Below are positions 42,685 to 51,504 of a stretch of DNA of 64,000 nucleotides, one piece after another. Under the pieces are notes generated by a model. The model saw only the letters and a list, made by a program, of their open reading frames with translations, was not told the origin of the DNA and made no database searches. The stretch is taken from positions 1 to 64,000 of the forward strand of contig NZ_JAHQCX010000001.1 in NCBI RefSeq assembly GCF_019042245.1, given 5' to 3'. The stretch comes from Diplocloster modestus. GTDB taxonomy: Bacteria > Bacillota > Clostridia > Lachnospirales > Lachnospiraceae. Numbering within the stretch: position 1 is the stretch's first letter; each line of letters starts with the position of its first letter. A program made the position numbers and the translations under genes.

Positions 42685-43131
42685 ATGGGAAAATTACAGG
42701 GCTTGGATGAAGAAGTTATCCAGGAAAAAGAGGAGAACGTTGTATCCTATGAAGAAGCAAAAACCAAACGGCGCCCGTTTCATTATTGGAAGATTGGTGA
42801 ACGAGAATATAAATTGAAACTAACCACAGCAATGATCGGAAAACTTGAAAATAAATACAGAACGAATATGCTTACTTTGGTCAGCGAGGACAATATCCCG
42901 CCCTTATCAATCATGCTCACGATCCTGCAGGCGGCTATGGCACCGTGGGAACACGGAAAATCCTATGCGGATGTGCAAAAACTTTATGACCGGTGGATAG
43001 AAGACGGTGGAAACCAAATGCTTTTATTCACCGGTATTTTGATGCCTACTTTGGCGGTATCCGGTTTTTTTACGGAAAAGCAGGCGGCAGCGATGCTGGA
43101 AAGCCTGAAAGATATGGACGAATTGATCTAA
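42685..43131 (+). CDS. Tail assembly chaperone (gpG-like)
   Basis: A 148-residue chaperone that guards the tape measure protein during tail assembly. A T7 run at 43065-43071 is in the X XXY YYZ phase, so a fraction of ribosomes should shift to the -1 frame and make the longer product (see next entry). The product without shift ends DMDELI. Confidence 0.85.
   Translation: MGKLQGLDEEVIQEKEENVVSYEEAKTKRRPFHYWKIGEREYKLKLTTAMIGKLENKYRTNMLTLVSEDNIPPLSIMLTILQAAMAPWEHGKSYADVQKLYDRWIEDGGNQMLLFTGILMPTLAVSGFFTEKQAAAMLESLKDMDELI
43065..43071 (+). promoter_or_regulatory. Slippery sequence for -1 ribosomal frameshift
   Basis: T TTT TTT in the zero frame (GGT TTT TTT ACG). This is an ideal -1 slippery heptamer at the expected place in the gpG/gpGT gene pair. 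Confidence 0.8.
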
Positions 43132-43502
43132 AGTACGGCTATGACAGTATCTCGGATTGGTACGATGAAGCACTTGACTGCGGTATTGAACCAAACGCAT
43201 TCTGGGAGTTATCGCCATATGAGGTAATGGATCTGATACACAGACAGCGCCGTATGGAAATCAGAAGGATGAAGCAGCGCGTATCAGGTGAGTTCGTATT
43301 AGCAGAAGTCATTTGGAGATATATGGGAATGATGCTTGACGATAAAGCCGAAGCGCCACTACCGTGGGATTACTATCCGGAATTATTTGCAAAAGAAAAA
43401 GCAGAACACGTGAATGCTTTACATAATGCAGAATTAGAGTCGTACAAAGAAAGACGCAAAGGTTTTGTGGAAGAATTCAACCATCGTCGTTCCGGCGAGT
43501 GA
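43071..43502 (+). CDS. Tail assembly chaperone extension (gpT part of gpGT, by -1 frameshift)
   Basis: The open -1 frame encodes about 143 residues (YGKAGGSDAGKPERYGRIDL..., DWYDEALDCGIEPNAFWELSPYEV..., ending EFNHRRSGE). It lacks a good own ribosome site near its conserved part. Joined to the first 129 residues of the previous gene it gives a fusion of about 272 residues, like gpGT of lambda-type siphoviruses. Confidence 0.82.
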   Translation, partial: YGKAGGSDAGKPERYGRIDLKYGYDSISDWYDEALDCGIEPNAFWELSPYEVMDLIHRQRRMEIRRMKQRVSGEFVLAEVIWRYMGMMLDDKAEAPLPWDYYPELFAKEKAEHVNALHNAELESYKERRKGFVEEFNHRRSGE

Positions 43503-43517
43503 GAGAGGAGGTGGAAC

Positions 43518-46448
43518 ATGGGAGAAACTTTAGAAAAGCTGCAGGTGGTAATAGAAGGTACAGCCAATCCCTATAAAAAGGCATTGAAAGACGCTAAGAG
43601 TGAGACACAGAAATTATCCGAATCTGTCAGCGAGCAGATGAAAAAAGTTAAAAGCTCTATGTCAGATCTCGGAGATAATAAGATGCTGCAAAAGATCCGC
43701 AATATGCAAAACCAGATCAGGAAGGCAGTATCATCGTACCGGGAAAAGGCGGGGTTTGCTCCGGAAGGACTCGGAAACGCGTTGAGGAATAATATCAGCA
43801 GCGGGATAAAATCACTGCAGGTAAACGCTGGAATCAAAGAATATACGGATGAATACCGCCAGGTTCAGAACGATATCGATCGTGCTTCTAAAGCTGTTGA
43901 CAGGCTGAAAGAAAAGCAGAGAGATATGGCAGCCTCTGGGGTACGTCGTAATTCAGACGAATGGAAAAAGCTTCAAGGTGAAATAGCTCTGGCGGAAAGG
44001 CGCGTTGAGAGCTATAAAGCGAAGATGTATCGCATAGAAGGCACGGGAAAAGACCTGCAGTTTTCTGGATTCAAGGGTGTCGGCTCTTCTATTTCTAAAG
44101 CTTTCAGCGGAATGAGTTCAGTATTCGGCAAGGTCACAGGTGTAATAAAAAAGGCTGGGGGAGCATTTGCAGCACTCATTCAAAAGTTTAAAACCGGTAT
44201 CCCGCACCTTAACCGGGCTAAAAAATCCATGAATGATATGCATGGATCTGGTCGTGGATTATCTGGAATGTTCCGCACTTTGGCAATAAGCGCGAAATTT
44301 ATGTTTGCCAGCTTCCTTATTCGCGGGGCGCTGAACGGGGCAAAAGAAGGAATGCAAAATCTCGCCCAGTATAGTGGCGAGACCAACAAGAGCCTATCAA
44401 TGCTTATGTCCAGTCTCACGCAGCTTAAGAACAGCCTGGCGACGGCCTTTGCACCGATCCTGAATGCGGTGGCCCCTTTGCTGAATGCTTTGATACAGAA
44501 GATCTCCCAGGCGGTATCTGCAATCGGTATGCTTTTTGCTTCTTTAACCGGTCAAAAATCATTTACTAAAGCAAAGAAAGTCAATCAGGATTTTGCCGCC
44601 AGCCTGGATTCGAATACAAAAAGTGCCAAAAAAGCCGATGAAGCTAATAAGAAGCTGCAGCGTACGCTTCTCGGGTTTGATCAGATCAATAAAATGAATG
44701 GCAAGGATGATAATGATTCTGCGGGCGGAGAGTTGTCGCCGTCCGATATGTTTGAAGACGTAGAAATAAACAGTCGCGTCAAAAGCATAGCGGACATGAT
44801 CAAAGAGGCTTGGAAGAACGCGGATTTTACGGATATAGGCAGGATGGTTGGGGAGAAGCTGAATGCTGCTCTTGCATCAATACCCTGGGATAAAATTCGA
44901 TCTACTCTTGATAAAATTGCTAAGAGTACAGCAACGTTCTTAAACGGATTCATGGTGGCAGTAGACTGGCAGCTTTTGGGAAATACACTTTCCCAGGGAC
45001 TAAATACAGCCTTTGGGTTCGTAAATACATTTGCGGAAAATTTTGAGTGGACATCTTTTGGGCAGAGTCTTGGACGTGGATTGAACGGCGCCATGAAAGG
45101 CATAGACTGGAGTCTGATTCGTGAAACGGTAAAGAACCTGGTATCTGGGATAGTGGGATCTCTCAATGGATTTCTAAATGAAACAGACTGGAGCTTAGTC
45201 GGACAAACATTAGGACAGGGAATCAATACGATAATCGATGCAGCCCATACACTTGTGACAGAATTTGACTGGAAAAAATTGGGTCGGTCTATTGCGGATA
45301 GCATAAACGGAACACTCTCCACGGTGGATTGGTCTAAGGCCGGAGAGACGTTATCAACTGGTGTAAAGGGACTCTTAGATGTTGGAATCGAAGCATTAGA
45401 AAATATAGATTGGGGCTTGGTGGCAGACAGCGTTGAAGAATTTGTTTCCGGAATCGATTGGAGCGGAGTAGTCAAGAAAGTTTTTGAACTTCTCGGCGCA
45501 GCATTGGGAGGATTGGCAGCATTCCTGGGAGAGCTTATCATGGATGCATTTTCCTCCGTCGGAGACTACTTCGGAGAGCGGATAGAGGAATGCGGTGGCA
45601 ACTGGGTTAAAGGGATCTTCAAGGGAATTAATGACGCTTTGGCATCATTTGACCAATGGCTAAAAGTAAACGTTTTTGATCCCATAATAGGCGCATTTAA
45701 AAAGGCTTTCGGGATAAACAGTCCATCAACAGTCATGGAGACCCAGGGGATCTATATTATCCAGGGTCTTTTAAAAGGTATTTCTGATACTAATAAAGAG
45801 ATTGTAACCTGGTTTAAAGATCTCCCAGGAAACATCAAAACTACTTTGGGCGATGCAAAAAAATGGCTTGTGGAAAAAGGTAAGGGGGCAATTGAAGGTT
45901 TTAAAAGTGGGATGGAAAACAATAAAGACCTTATTAAAAAGGTTGCTGAGTCTATCCCAAGTACAATAAAAAATGGAATCGGAAACCTTTGGGATATAGG
46001 AAAAAATGCCATTGATTCCTTTGCTAAGGGCTTTTCCTCGGTGCATATTCCACTTCCGCATATTTCTGCAACCTGGAATGAGCATAAAATTGGGAAATTG
46101 AGTTTTTCTACTCCAAGTTTCGATATTGATTGGTATGCAAAAGGTGGGTTCCCTGATGCCGGTGAAATGTTTGTCGCCAGGGAAAGCGGCCCCGAAATGG
46201 TTGGACGTATCGGGAATCGAAATGCTGTAGCGAATAATGCACAGATAACACAGGCCATTGCAGATAGTGTAGGGCCAGCGGTGTATGAGGCTGTTTCAGC
46301 GGCTATTGCAAACAATCAAGGATCCGAAGGCGGAGGCGTAACAGTAGAATTTACATTTATGGTGGATTCGGAAGTAATATACAAGATGGCCCGGAAGGGG
46401 CAAAAAAAGGCGGATCGGAGATTTAACATTGTTGCTTCGACTGTATGA
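43518..46448 (+). CDS. Tape measure protein
   Basis: A 976-residue tail length ruler. It has N-terminal coiled coils (about 20-180), a hydrophobic middle (LFRTLAISAKF... and ALNGAKEGMQNLAQ, GMLFASLTGQ) and a run of degenerate repeats of about 36 residues with DW-x-LG-x-LGxGLN cores (about 480-660; for example VDWQLLGNTLSQGLN, TDWSLVGQTLGQGIN). The C-terminus carries ASGG-type DNA/virion segments (WYAKGGFPDAGEMFVARE). Its length predicts a tail of roughly 145 nm if the usual 1.5 angstroms per residue holds. Confidence 0.92.
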   Translation: MGETLEKLQVVIEGTANPYKKALKDAKSETQKLSESVSEQMKKVKSSMSDLGDNKMLQKIRNMQNQIRKAVSSYREKAGFAPEGLGNALRNNISSGIKSLQVNAGIKEYTDEYRQVQNDIDRASKAVDRLKEKQRDMAASGVRRNSDEWKKLQGEIALAERRVESYKAKMYRIEGTGKDLQFSGFKGVGSSISKAFSGMSSVFGKVTGVIKKAGGAFAALIQKFKTGIPHLNRAKKSMNDMHGSGRGLSGMFRTLAISAKFMFASFLIRGALNGAKEGMQNLAQYSGETNKSLSMLMSSLTQLKNSLATAFAPILNAVAPLLNALIQKISQAVSAIGMLFASLTGQKSFTKAKKVNQDFAASLDSNTKSAKKADEANKKLQRTLLGFDQINKMNGKDDNDSAGGELSPSDMFEDVEINSRVKSIADMIKEAWKNADFTDIGRMVGEKLNAALASIPWDKIRSTLDKIAKSTATFLNGFMVAVDWQLLGNTLSQGLNTAFGFVNTFAENFEWTSFGQSLGRGLNGAMKGIDWSLIRETVKNLVSGIVGSLNGFLNETDWSLVGQTLGQGINTIIDAAHTLVTEFDWKKLGRSIADSINGTLSTVDWSKAGETLSTGVKGLLDVGIEALENIDWGLVADSVEEFVSGIDWSGVVKKVFELLGAALGGLAAFLGELIMDAFSSVGDYFGERIEECGGNWVKGIFKGINDALASFDQWLKVNVFDPIIGAFKKAFGINSPSTVMETQGIYIIQGLLKGISDTNKEIVTWFKDLPGNIKTTLGDAKKWLVEKGKGAIEGFKSGMENNKDLIKKVAESIPSTIKNGIGNLWDIGKNAIDSFAKGFSSVHIPLPHISATWNEHKIGKLSFSTPSFDIDWYAKGGFPDAGEMFVARESGPEMVGRIGNRNAVANNAQITQAIADSVGPAVYEAVSAAIANNQGSEGGGVTVEFTFMVDSEVIYKMARKGQKKADRRFNIVASTV

Positions 46449-46498
46449 TTGTGAGGGATGCCTGGAAACGGGCATCCATTTTTATGGGAGGAATAATT

Positions 46499-46861
46499 AT
46501 GGCGATGTTGGTCGTTGATGGAATAGAACTGCCGGACCCTTCCGGTATGACGTGGGGTCTGCAGGATGTATCTGCAGATGATGCTGGGCGTGTGCAAGAT
46601 GACAATGACACGATGTACAAAAATAGAACATCGCAGAAGAGAAAGCTTTCATTATCATGGAATAACCCGGATCCACAGAAGGCAGCACTTATTTTACAGG
46701 CTTTTAATCCAGAATATTTTATGGTTATATATCCTGATGTGCTTACTGGTGGGAGTGAGACACGGGAGTTTTATTGCGGAGATAGAACGGCGCCATTTAA
46801 AATGTGGACGGTAAACAAGAAGCGATATTCTTCCGTTGCTTTCGACATCATAGAGAGGTGA
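46499..46861 (+). CDS. Phage tail protein (DUF6711-like, distal tail position)
   Basis: A 120-residue protein: LVVDGIELPDPSGMTWGLQD, then KLSLSWNNPDPQKAALIL and YCGDRTAPFKMW. The sequence and position fit the small DUF6711 tail family between the tape measure and Tal. ATG 46499 follows GGGAGGAATAATT. Confidence 0.75.
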   Translation: MAMLVVDGIELPDPSGMTWGLQDVSADDAGRVQDDNDTMYKNRTSQKRKLSLSWNNPDPQKAALILQAFNPEYFMVIYPDVLTGGSETREFYCGDRTAPFKMWTVNKKRYSSVAFDIIER

Positions 46862-46865
46862 TCAG

Positions 46866-48920
46866 ATGATAAATGTAAGCAATGCGTTTAAAGAGAAAAT
46901 TAGGAACAATACAAAGGTATTAATCAAAGGAACGATTACCTTTAAATCGGGTGAGTCAGTCAATTTATCTGGGAGCGACTTTTTGGCCGGAACAATAAGA
47001 TTCGATGATGCTACATCAGGAAGCGATAGCTTTGATATCGGAAGCGCTATTATCAACAAGCTTTCCTGTAGCCTAAATAATTATGATAGTAAATTTGATC
47101 AATATGATTTTGATGGGGCGGTACTGCAGGTGTATGTTGGTGTAATCATATCCGAGACCACAAAGGAGTGGATCCGCAAGGGCACGTACACCATTGACGA
47201 TCCGGTATCGAAGGGGTCTACTATTGCCGTAACTGCATTGGACAACATGCATAAGTTTGACCGCCTATACAGCGATAGCACTCTGTCCTATCCAGCCACC
47301 CTGGGCGAGATAGTCCGGGATGCCTGCAGCCGGTGCGCGGTGTCATTGGCAAGCAGCCGGTTCGACAACGATAGCTATACAGTACCGGTCCGGCCTGACG
47401 ATGAGTCTATGACATACAGGGAGATGATCTCATATGCTGCCCAGATAGCTGGATGCTTTGCCCGGATAAACGTGGACGGCGCCCTCGAACTGCGATGGTA
47501 TGATTTTGATGCTTTTGAGGGAGAGGATCACCTGGACGGAGGGCGTTTTGACAACTACACTTCGGCCCAGTATCAAACCGGCGACAATGCTGCCGGCGGG
47601 GAATTTGACAACCTGGACCCAAATGTGTACGTCACCGGGGACAATTATGATGGTGGTACTTTTGATGCCTTGGCACGGTATCATCATATTTATAAGCTTT
47701 TTTCGCAGAGCATAGGTACTGACGATGTGATCATAACAGGAATAAAGGTGACGGAGGATACCGAGGAAGGAGCTGCGTATCTGGTTGGAGAAGAGGGGTA
47801 CATACTGTCCATCAAGGATAATCCTCTCATACAGGCGGGTCAGAGCCAGGCAGTAGCGCAATATCTGTATGCCAAGATAGGGGGCAATCAATTTAGGCCG
47901 CTCACTGTATCATGCCTGTCAGATCCAACAATCGAGGCAGGTGACGTTGGATATGTGTCAGATCGGAAGGGAAACAGCTACAAGACAGTGTTGACCAATG
48001 TCGCATATACCATCGGCAGCCAGCAGACGATCACTTGTGATGCGGAGACACCCAGCGCAAAACGAAGCTCCCGGTCCACGGCAGAAACAAAGACACTGAT
48101 CAAGGCTCGGCAGGAAGCACAAAAACAGATCAGCAATTATGACCTGGCTGTCCAGCAGCTTACCAGCCTCATGACACAAAGCTTTGGGGTATATAAGTCA
48201 GAAGAGATTATGGAGGATGGCAGCACAGTTTACTACATGCACAATAAACCGGTACTGTCCGAATCAAAGACAATCTGGAAAATGACTGCTGATGCGTTTG
48301 CAGTAAGTACCGATGGTGGAAAAACCTGGAGTGCCGGTATAGATAGCAGTGGTAATGCGGTGGTTAATGTTCTGTCCGCAGTGGGTATTAATTTTGATTG
48401 GGCGCGTGGCGGAACACTATCTCTTGGTGGGGCGAACAATGGAAATGGTGTGATGAAGGTATACAATAGTACCGGGAGGGAGGGCACAGTTATTGACGCG
48501 TCAGGTGTAAAATCTATGCATACTGATGGATCATATACAATGATGGGACCCGTCGGAATGCAGCATCACGACTCGTCTGGAGACACGGACTATCACTATC
48601 TGATGCACAGCGGGACTTATACTTTTAGCGGTACGTTCAACGGCAAGTGGAGCAGCGACATACAGCTCCCTGGTGCCTTTAAAGGGAAGAATTTTAAGGT
48701 CACTGTACAGTTTGCGGGGATGGTTCCGCGTGAAGAATATAACGATGTCTTAAGCAGTTTAGCCCTTGATACTTCCACAAATCAGGAGAACGGGACATTT
48801 AAAATAATGTGTCGTTGTAATTCATTTAGTTTGGAGCAGCGGACCGGGCCTGATGGGTCGCTCCTTAATCAGCTGACTGATCCGGCATCAGTAACAATAT
48901 CTTATCTGGTCATAGCATAG
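46866..48920 (+). CDS. Tail-associated baseplate/Tal protein
   Basis: A 684-residue tail-tip protein. The N-terminal 370 residues have the gp27-like Tal pattern (KEKIRNNTKVLIKGTITF; TYTIDDPVSKGSTIAVTALD; YREMISYAAQIAGCFARIN; TIEAGDVGYVSDRKGN). A short tandem repeat occurs at about 220-265 (GGRFDNYTSAQYQTGDN, GGEFDNLDPNVYVTGDN, GGTFD). The C-terminal half is beta-rich and probably binds the host or carries a fibre. I see no peptidase motif. Confidence 0.82.
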   Translation: MINVSNAFKEKIRNNTKVLIKGTITFKSGESVNLSGSDFLAGTIRFDDATSGSDSFDIGSAIINKLSCSLNNYDSKFDQYDFDGAVLQVYVGVIISETTKEWIRKGTYTIDDPVSKGSTIAVTALDNMHKFDRLYSDSTLSYPATLGEIVRDACSRCAVSLASSRFDNDSYTVPVRPDDESMTYREMISYAAQIAGCFARINVDGALELRWYDFDAFEGEDHLDGGRFDNYTSAQYQTGDNAAGGEFDNLDPNVYVTGDNYDGGTFDALARYHHIYKLFSQSIGTDDVIITGIKVTEDTEEGAAYLVGEEGYILSIKDNPLIQAGQSQAVAQYLYAKIGGNQFRPLTVSCLSDPTIEAGDVGYVSDRKGNSYKTVLTNVAYTIGSQQTITCDAETPSAKRSSRSTAETKTLIKARQEAQKQISNYDLAVQQLTSLMTQSFGVYKSEEIMEDGSTVYYMHNKPVLSESKTIWKMTADAFAVSTDGGKTWSAGIDSSGNAVVNVLSAVGINFDWARGGTLSLGGANNGNGVMKVYNSTGREGTVIDASGVKSMHTDGSYTMMGPVGMQHHDSSGDTDYHYLMHSGTYTFSGTFNGKWSSDIQLPGAFKGKNFKVTVQFAGMVPREEYNDVLSSLALDTSTNQENGTFKIMCRCNSFSLEQRTGPDGSLLNQLTDPASVTISYLVIA

Positions 48921-48932
48921 GAGGTGATGTAA

Positions 48933-50138
48933 ATGGCTATATGTGTAAGACGTGGAAATTATACAGACTTTGACCCAAACAAGCTTAAGCCGGGTGAGTG
49001 GGCAGTGGTATTGGCGCAGGATCCGCATTGCCAGGATGGTAAATCAGTGTATATATGCTTTTCTGCCGGAAAAACGAAACGTATGGCTACGTACGAGGAT
49101 ATGCTGGAGCAATTCGGGACAATAACGGATGATATAGTCCGACAGCTCACAGAAGGTATAAATGCGGTAATTGTGATAGCCAATACTGCAGCCAGTAATG
49201 CGAATGCACAGGCGGAAGCGGCGAGAAGTGGTGCGTCGGCGGCCAATTCCGCGGCCACACATGCGTTATCGGTGGCGGATGATCTGGAAGCCCGATGGGC
49301 GGCTGGCGAGTTTAATGGTCCGCAGGGGCCGGCAGGTGCAACCGGGAAAACTGGAGCGCAAGGCCCGTCTGGAATAAACGGCGTAGATGGTACAGCCGGA
49401 CCAATGGGGCCTCAAGGTCCGGAAGGACAGCGGGGCGCAACCGGAGCAACCGGAGCGCAGGGACCGAAAGGGGATACTGGGGCGATAGGGCCAAAAGGCG
49501 AAAACGGATCCCAAGGTCCAACTGGTCCAAAGGGAGCTACTGGTCCGCAAGGACCAGCTGGTGAAAACGGAGTGGATGGAGCCGCCGGACCGATGGGGCC
49601 TCAAGGCCCGGAAGGTCCGCGGGGTGCCACCGGGGCCATTGGCCCACAAGGCCCGAAAGGCGATACTGGCCCCACCGGGCTAAAAGGTGAAAACGGGTCC
49701 CAAGGCCCAACTGGACCAAAAGGAGCAACTGGCCCGCAGGGACCTGCTGGAAAAGATGGGGCGGATGGTGTAGATGGTCCGATGGGACCTCAAGGACCAG
49801 AAGGGCCGCGCGGTGCAACCGGAGCAACCGGAGCGCAGGGCCAAAAAGGGGATACAGGTGCTACAGGACTGCAGGGAGTGACAGGCGCACAGGGGCCAAT
49901 AGGTCCAAAAGGAGATACTGGTCCACAGGGGCCACAAGGCCCAAAGGGTGACAAGGGAGATATTGGACTGCAAGGCCCTATGGGAGCAAGTGGTGTTGTG
50001 ACGGAGACGACCGGAGCTTTCGTTTTTGCGGGAGACGAGAGCGGGAACGGTGATCTGTGGTGTTATTATTCCGGCGATACTGCTCCGGTGTTTGAGACGG
50101 AGACTAATGGCGACATATACATGCAAATAGGAGGATGA
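48933..50138 (+). CDS. Collagen-like tail fibre protein 1
   Basis: A 401-residue fibre. The N-terminal 125 residues form a tail-attachment domain ending in an Ala-rich coiled coil (AASNANAQAEAARSGASAAN). Residues about 128-350 are continuous Gly-X-Y triplets (GPQGPAGATGKTGAQGPSG...) that should form a collagen-like trimer. A short C-terminal knob (VTETTGAFVFAGDESGNGDLW) ends it. Gly-X-Y fibres are known receptor-binding shafts in Firmicute phages. The DNA is internally repetitive. Confidence 0.9.
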   Translation: MAICVRRGNYTDFDPNKLKPGEWAVVLAQDPHCQDGKSVYICFSAGKTKRMATYEDMLEQFGTITDDIVRQLTEGINAVIVIANTAASNANAQAEAARSGASAANSAATHALSVADDLEARWAAGEFNGPQGPAGATGKTGAQGPSGINGVDGTAGPMGPQGPEGQRGATGATGAQGPKGDTGAIGPKGENGSQGPTGPKGATGPQGPAGENGVDGAAGPMGPQGPEGPRGATGAIGPQGPKGDTGPTGLKGENGSQGPTGPKGATGPQGPAGKDGADGVDGPMGPQGPEGPRGATGATGAQGQKGDTGATGLQGVTGAQGPIGPKGDTGPQGPQGPKGDKGDIGLQGPMGASGVVTETTGAFVFAGDESGNGDLWCYYSGDTAPVFETETNGDIYMQIGG

Positions 50139-50142
50139 TGAT

Positions 50143-51018
50143 ATGCCGAGAGCATATGTAGGCAATTTTCTGGGGCCTCAAGGCCCGAAGGGCGACAAAG
50201 GAGATACGGGCGCACAAGGCCCGAAAGGAGCGACCGGTGCCACCGGACCACAGGGGCTAAAGGGGGATACCGGGGCTACCGGACCCGCTGGTGCAACTGG
50301 CCCCGCCGGCCAGAACGGAGCTACTGGATCGACCGGCCCGAAAGGAGACACAGGCCAGCGCGGGAGTCAGTGGTATTCTGGGACCGGGATCACGGGCACG
50401 TCTTCAACAGCAACGGTTTTTTCGGGATCAGGAGTGACGTCGGCTTTAGTTGGGGACTACTACTTAAATACATCAACCGGTTATGTATATAGATGCACGG
50501 TATCTGGCGCGGCCAGTGTGGCAAAATGGGTATATGGCGGCAGCATTAAAGGGCCAACCGGGGCGCAAGGCCAAACCGGCCCAACGGGGGATACTGGACC
50601 GCAAGGAGCTAAAGGAGATACTGGGGCTACCGGTCCACAAGGTCCCACTGGCCCATCTGGGCAAAGCGGAGCTACCGGGCCAACTGGCGCTAAAGGAGAT
50701 ACTGGCCAGCGCGGGAGTCAGTGGTATTCTGGGACCGGGATCACTGGTACATCAACTACGGCAACGATCTTTTCGGGATCGGGCGTGACATCGGCGCTAA
50801 TCGGTGACTACTACCTGAATACATCAACCGGTTATGTATATAGATGTACGGTAGCTGGATCTGCTAGCGCAGCCAAGTGGGTGTATGCCGGCAATATTAA
50901 GGGAGCAACCGGAGCCAAAGGAGCGACGGGAGCAACCGGTGCAACTGCTCCGTCAATATATGCACAACACGGAAAATGCCGTAACCATGCGGCTTTCCAC
51001 TATCTTAAAGACAATTAA
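50143..51018 (+). pseudogene. Collagen-like tail fibre protein 2, truncated at 3' end
   Basis: A 291-residue frame of Gly-X-Y triplets interrupted by two near-identical knob domains of about 65 residues (QRGSQWYSGTGITGTSSTAT... at about 69-132 and QRGSQWYSGTGITGTSTTAT... at about 187-250). After a last GATGATGAT triplet run it changes into APSIYAQHGKCRNHAAFHYL and stops, just where the conjugative element begins, so its true C-terminus has probably been cut off. ATG 50143 lies four bases after fibre gene 1. Confidence 0.75.
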
Positions 51019-51040
51019 ACAGCCCCTATGATTACACCTA

Positions 51041-51083
51041 AAACGCCGTAGCAAGGTTGGACAAGCCTTGATATGGCGTTTTT
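51041..51083 (+). terminator. Hairpin at the prophage/conjugative-element border
   Basis: AAACGCCGTA and TATGGCGTTT, with an inner AAGG/CCTT pair, followed by TTT. It stops transcription from the fibre genes into the conjugative element. Confidence 0.65.
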
Positions 51084-51095
51084 AGTAGGATATGC

Positions 51096-51128
51096 CGCCG
51101 CAGCTTCAAAGAAGTTGTGGCGTTTTTT
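51096..51128 (+). terminator. Strong terminator at the left end of the conjugative element
   Basis: CGCCGCAGCTTC pairs with GAAGTTGTGGCG (two G:U pairs) around AAA and is followed by six T residues. Confidence 0.85.
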
Positions 51129-51157
51129 ATGCCCGCAGGAAAGGAGGTGCAGCCGGA

Positions 51158-51376
51158 ATGTATTTCACAAAGGGCAAGCAGCGGGCGTTTGAACTGCTCA
51201 TGCAGCAAAAGCCGGGATTTGACCGCTATCAATCCGGCTGTGCCGGAGGTGATGAAGATTGCGGCACTTGCCGTTTTTACCGCCCCGGGTGGAAGTATGA
51301 GTTTTGCGTTTTCAAAGAGTGTCCTTACTGCCCCGGCAAAAGGACGCGGAAAACGCCCGCCAGCATGGACAAATAG
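51158..51376 (+). CDS. Small Cys-rich protein of Tn1549-type elements
   Basis: A 72-residue protein; ATG 51158 follows AAAGGAGGTGCAGCCGG. Cys residues are arranged as CAGGDEDCGTCRFY and CVFKECPYCPGK and probably bind zinc. It is the usual first gene of the group's replication module. An overlapping frame (from 51117) is longer but not conserved-looking. Confidence 0.65.
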   Translation: MYFTKGKQRAFELLMQQKPGFDRYQSGCAGGDEDCGTCRFYRPGWKYEFCVFKECPYCPGKRTRKTPASMDK

Positions 51377-51504
51377 ACGGGCAAAAGCCCTTGTGCCATG
51401 CGGCTTTGCAGACGCGAAAACGGCAAAGGGCATATTGCAATACCAAAACCGCCGAAAACGGCTTTCTAATTGTCCACGCAGACCAAGAGAGGAAGTGAGG
51501 AAAT

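Larger units (their letters stand above)
16918..51018. mobile_element. Prophage (siphovirus, SPP1/HK97-like), right end not in place
   Basis: This is a continuous block of phage genes: integrase, repressor, early/replication module, terminase, portal, capsid, tail and fibres. The left edge is at the 3' end of rlmD. The right edge is an abrupt switch to Tn1549-like conjugative genes inside or right after the second collagen-like fibre gene. No holin, endolysin or second copy of the rlmD 3' end is seen before the switch. The exact boundaries are inferred, not mapped. Confidence 0.9.

Noticed and set aside
43076-43111. Alternative slippery sites downstream of the T7 run (GGAAAAG; CTGAAAG)
   Set aside because: Neither fits X XXY YYZ in the zero frame; the T7 run does.
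44681-45541. 286-residue minus-strand frame
   Set aside because: Mirror frame of the tape measure repeats; Ser/Pro-rich and unlike any protein.
49310-50000. Possible CRISPR-like or satellite array from the regular DNA repeats
   Set aside because: The 9-base periodicity is explained by Gly-X-Y codons; there are no spacers between conserved repeats.
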